From: Prolixibacteraceae bacterium
GTDB taxonomy: Bacteria > Bacteroidota > Bacteroidia > Bacteroidales > Prolixibacteraceae
Direction: 5' to 3'
DNA: 64,000 bases
Assembly (NCBI GenBank): GCA_028282705.1
Contig: JANQHI010000041.1
Span: forward strand, 112,580 to 176,579
Shown here in pieces: positions 61,164 through 64,000 of the stretch. Every line of letters starts with the position of its first letter. The first letter of the stretch is position 1. The translations under genes were made by a program, and so were the position numbers. The notes beneath the pieces are model-generated. The model did not search any database. It was not told where the DNA came from and worked only from the letters and a program-made list of their open reading frames with translations.

Positions 61164-61883
61164 ATGAGTTCAAAACTGCATATAAAAGATAGCCTTATCA
61201 TCATTGGGAAAATGATAAGGTATAACCTTAAAATTATTTTTGCCAATAAGTTCATATGGTTCTTAATTGCATCATTTGGGATTTTCCTGTTTTTTGCCAT
61301 TCAATTTATTGTGGAAGGAAATACCATAGATGATGGAACCATATATGGGCTTCTACTGTTTCCAGGCATTTTATTGATTTTTTATCCCACTGTTTTTGGT
61401 ATCCAGCATGATGATGATTCAAGGATGTTGGAAATCCTGTTTGGAATTCCCAATTACAGGTATAAAGTTTGGTTGGTGCGTTTATTAATGATCTTTTCAG
61501 TGGTTTTCCTGGTTCTAGCCGCCTATGCCTGGTGTGGGTCAGTGCTGTTATATAAAATAAATGTGTTTGAAATGGCATACCAGTTAATGTATCCCATAGT
61601 TTTCATAGGAGCCCTTTCTTTTATGTTTTCAACCATTATAAAAAATGGGAATGGCACTGCTGTTTTAATGGTTTTAATAGGTGTTGCATTGCTCATTTTG
61701 TCTGAACAATTGGAAAGGACACAATGGAACATATTCCTGAATCCTTTTAAAATCCCAAATAACTTTAATGAAGTGATATGGGCAGGCATTATTGTTAAAA
61801 ACAGGATATTCCTTGGGGTTGGCATACTGGTTTTTATTTTGTATGGCCTTTTTAACCTACAGAAAAGGGAAAAGTTTGTTTAG
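61164..61883 (+). CDS. Small ABC-2 type permease
   Basis: 239 residues with six probable transmembrane helices (first FIWFLIASFGIFLFFAIQF near residue 30; last GVGILVFILYGLFNL). It has the general pattern of ABC-2 permeases: cytoplasmic start, an IQHDDDSRMLEILFGIP segment between helices 2 and 3 that may be the coupling helix, and a short C-terminal tail. Its direct ATPase neighbour is the domain fused to the upstream RND protein, 16 nt away. It could form the second half of a heterodimeric transporter with the permease at 47330. A terminator follows. Confidence 0.82.
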   Translation: MSSKLHIKDSLIIIGKMIRYNLKIIFANKFIWFLIASFGIFLFFAIQFIVEGNTIDDGTIYGLLLFPGILLIFYPTVFGIQHDDDSRMLEILFGIPNYRYKVWLVRLLMIFSVVFLVLAAYAWCGSVLLYKINVFEMAYQLMYPIVFIGALSFMFSTIIKNGNGTAVLMVLIGVALLILSEQLERTQWNIFLNPFKIPNNFNEVIWAGIIVKNRIFLGVGILVFILYGLFNLQKREKFV

Positions 61884-61896
61884 ATTATTAAAAATT

Positions 61897-61928
61897 ATAG
61901 GTCACCCCATTCAAGTAGGGTGACCTAT
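61897..61928. terminator. Bidirectional terminator after the ABC-RND cluster
   Basis: An 11-bp perfect stem, ATAGGTCACCC (61897-61907) with GGGTGACCTAT (61918-61928), 10-nt loop, A-rich left and T-rich right side. It separates convergent genes ending at 61883 (+) and 61944 (-). Confidence 0.9.
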
Positions 61929-61943
61929 TTCTTTAATCATTAT

Positions 61944-63911
61944 CTATTTCACAACCAGTTTTTCACTAAGCAGATAGTCTTTATATTTTACTTTTATAAC
62001 ATAGACACCTTCTTTCCAACCATTTGTTTTTAGTTTGTATTCCTTCCCTTTTAGCTTGGTTTTCTTTTCCTTAAGAATTTGACCCTGAGTGTAAATCTCC
62101 AGTTCCCATTCCTCATTTTCATCAATAGCTTTTTTATTTTTGTTATTGATTATAATTGCTGCTTCATCTGAAGTTGGGTTTGGAGAAATCTGCATGGAGT
62201 ACATACCTCCTTCTATAAGGGTGCAATCAGCATACTCAACTTCAGTTACTACCCAATCTCCCCAGCCACAATCATTGTAACCTCTTGCCCAAAACAAATA
62301 AAATCCTTCAGATAAATTAGAGTAATCAAGGAACCCATCATTACCAGAATTATAGAATTGGTCGATAGTCAGGGTTTCATTAATATCTGTAAGTTTTATT
62401 TCAAAATATTGTTCGTCACAGTCAGGAATGTAAAATTCATTATTTACATGGCTTGTACATAAAAAATCTTCCTCCCCAATATCATTGGAAAAAATGACAT
62501 CACTAACGTCTATTTCGGGAGTACCTCTTACTAATACTTCTTTATTTATTGTTGTAAAGCTTTCCCCACAATTTTTTATAATCTCTGCTTCAATAATACC
62601 CGTTCCATAATAATTAGATACAGGAATAAATTTACAGGTGTTTGATTCTGTATCCGTAACCATATGAATATTAGTGTTATCACACGACCAGGTTACTGAT
62701 GCACCCTGAGGGAGGTTATTAATTGAATATGTAGGGTGACAAATTTCATCAGTATCAGAAATCTCAGGACAATTATTCAATATTGGCTCAATACCTGTAA
62801 TTGCCCCCTGATGAAATGTGAGGTTATAATACGAAGTTGGATTTAATGAAGTTAAAGAGAAAAAGCCATTATAGCTTCCTCCCCATCCCCAATTGCAATG
62901 AAAATAATCATTATTATCATATCCATCAACAACCCAGGCATGCCCAGCAGCACCATTATTATCGCCTCTGTAATAAATAGGCCTTCCAGCATCTATATCT
63001 GCCTTTAACTTATTAACCCATTCACTGTTTGTAAAATTGTTCTTATACTTGAGTCCATTTGTATTAAATCCAAAATAGGTTTGTAAAGCTATTTTTGCTT
63101 TTGATGAACTAGCTGATGTTGCATTAGGACCATAGTCAGCTTCCACTGACACTCCAGAATGGAAAAGTAACATGGCATTATCATCATCAGCAGACGTAGG
63201 GTTCATGGCTTCCCAATCATAATTTTGCTCACAAAAATTAACTGATAAGTTTTGCTGCTGCCAATAGTAAGATGCTGTGTTCTCAGTATAAACCCGACAC
63301 CCCCAATGGTGTACAATCTGGGCAAGGGCAACAGCTGTACAACCTACAGGAGCATGACCATTAAACATACTCATTCCCCCACTAATTTGAGGGCAATATT
63401 GGTTATATGGATAATTTTGGTTCCACTCAGTTTCTAATAACCAGTCACCTGATGAATAACTTTTAAGCCCGGTATAATTTTGGGATGAATAATCAGCCCA
63501 TTTCTTTTTAACTTTATCACCTCCTTTTAACTTTTTATCTTTTATTATTTTTATTTCTTCTTTAAAACTATCCAGGAGGAAGAGCAAACCTGGAGGAGCA
63601 TCATCCATATTAAAGTTTGAATCCAACCCATAACCTAATATAGGTTCAGTGTTGTCTTCTGCTGATACAATTATAAATCCTTTGGGACTAAAATTCATAA
63701 TCCAGAACACAGTTTCTTTATTTGATTCTATTGGTTGGATGTTTCTAATATTTAACTGGTTTTTTGACAAGCCTGTTTTTTCAGAAAAAATATTTTTTGC
63801 TACCTGTTTAGCTATTTTTAGTTCAACATTTTTAGCTTGTATTGAATAAAAGGAGAAGAAAAGAATAAAAAATATGGAAATTTTTAAAGTGTGTTTAAGT
63901 AAATTTTTCAT
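61944..63911 (-). CDS. Secreted C10-family cysteine protease with T9SS sorting domain
   Basis: 655 residues from the ATG at 63911. A TTG start eight codons earlier (63935) would lie inside the promoter -7 box and is rejected. Signal peptide to about residue 26, then an inhibitory Spi-like prodomain (about 27-150). The streptopain-like catalytic domain has Cys191 in HAPVGCTAVALAQI and His324 in GAAGHAWVVDGYD, and the HCNWGWGG loop. Ig-like segments follow. The last 80 residues form a type A T9SS sorting domain (ISPNPTSDEA to VKYKDYLLSEKLVVK). It should be exported by the type IX system and act on host or environmental proteins after prodomain removal. Confidence 0.92.
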   Translation of the reverse strand: MKNLLKHTLKISIFFILFFSFYSIQAKNVELKIAKQVAKNIFSEKTGLSKNQLNIRNIQPIESNKETVFWIMNFSPKGFIIVSAEDNTEPILGYGLDSNFNMDDAPPGLLFLLDSFKEEIKIIKDKKLKGGDKVKKKWADYSSQNYTGLKSYSSGDWLLETEWNQNYPYNQYCPQISGGMSMFNGHAPVGCTAVALAQIVHHWGCRVYTENTASYYWQQQNLSVNFCEQNYDWEAMNPTSADDDNAMLLFHSGVSVEADYGPNATSASSSKAKIALQTYFGFNTNGLKYKNNFTNSEWVNKLKADIDAGRPIYYRGDNNGAAGHAWVVDGYDNNDYFHCNWGWGGSYNGFFSLTSLNPTSYYNLTFHQGAITGIEPILNNCPEISDTDEICHPTYSINNLPQGASVTWSCDNTNIHMVTDTESNTCKFIPVSNYYGTGIIEAEIIKNCGESFTTINKEVLVRGTPEIDVSDVIFSNDIGEEDFLCTSHVNNEFYIPDCDEQYFEIKLTDINETLTIDQFYNSGNDGFLDYSNLSEGFYLFWARGYNDCGWGDWVVTEVEYADCTLIEGGMYSMQISPNPTSDEAAIIINNKNKKAIDENEEWELEIYTQGQILKEKKTKLKGKEYKLKTNGWKEGVYVIKVKYKDYLLSEKLVVK

Positions 63912-63932
63912 CTTATTAAATGTTTTATTTTT

Positions 63933-63940
63933 CAAAGGTA
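63933..63940 (-). promoter_or_regulatory. -7 promoter element for the C10 protease gene
   Basis: Minus-strand TACCTTTG, an exact TAnnTTTG match, 21 nt before the ATG at 63911. It decides against the longer start. The -33 box is not obvious. Confidence 0.55.
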
Positions 63941-64000
63941 TAAGATGGAACTCCTTATGAATTTAATCATTCTCGTATGTGTATTTTAGAATGCTAAAAT

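Overview
The window is about 64 kb from an anaerobic Bacteroidota-like genome. Signs of the phylum are TonB-dependent receptors with carboxypeptidase-like N-domains, a DUF4249 lipoprotein, a type IX secretion (T9SS) C-terminal domain on a C10 protease, an unlinked atpD-atpC pair with a short epsilon subunit, TAnnTTTG promoter elements, and few Shine-Dalgarno sequences. From about 13.4 kb rightward the DNA is strikingly CpG-poor. The left 13.3 kb is not, so it is either an acquired island or a contig junction.

Left part (1-9.25 kb): the downstream half of a type III-B (Cmr) CRISPR-Cas locus: cmr3 (cut by the window edge), cmr4, cmr5, cmr6, cas6, a free-standing reverse transcriptase with an FVDD active site, cas1 and cas2. 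An array follows with 32 intact 36-nt repeats and 32 spacers. Its distal end is decaying: the last two repeats are split by small palindromic insertions, and each is followed by a copy of an element with a hairpin whose stem differs between copies and a conserved 51-nt block.

9.5-13.3 kb holds two foreign-looking genes. One encodes a Tat-signal protein with a degenerate metzincin motif and a C-terminal sorting-like domain. The other encodes a Cys-rich DUF1554-like protein ending in a Hint (intein-like) domain, with a truncated 5' end.

13.8-45.8 kb: a secreted GH2 beta-galactosidase, then a tight seven-gene minus-strand operon. The operon combines an MvhADG-type [NiFe] hydrogenase, two HdrA-like flavoproteins, a QmoC-like cytochrome b/iron-sulfur protein and a hydrogenase maturation protease. 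It reads as an H2-oxidising or H2-evolving complex linked to the quinone pool. A Crp/Fnr regulator lies beside it and a probable nickel transporter lies nearby. Then come an MMPL/RND protein, a polyprenyl synthase, atpD-atpC, a GT9 glycosyltransferase, an AAA/DUF4143 ATPase inserted next to a duplicated DUF4249 3' end, two TonB receptors, a PAS-LuxR regulator, a PatB-like C-S lyase and a ComB phosphatase. Several short gene relics lie between them.

46.4-61.9 kb is the most unusual block: one apparent transcription unit with an ABC ATPase, an ABC permease fused to a non-catalytic M1-like domain and a golvesin-like domain, TolC, a membrane-fusion lipoprotein, an RND pump, a second RND pump fused at its C terminus to a complete ABC ATPase, and a small ABC permease. 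The two ATPase domains are clear paralogues and the two permeases could pair, so the unit looks like a heterodimeric ABC transporter physically joined to a tripartite RND pump. The window closes with a secreted C10 cysteine protease.
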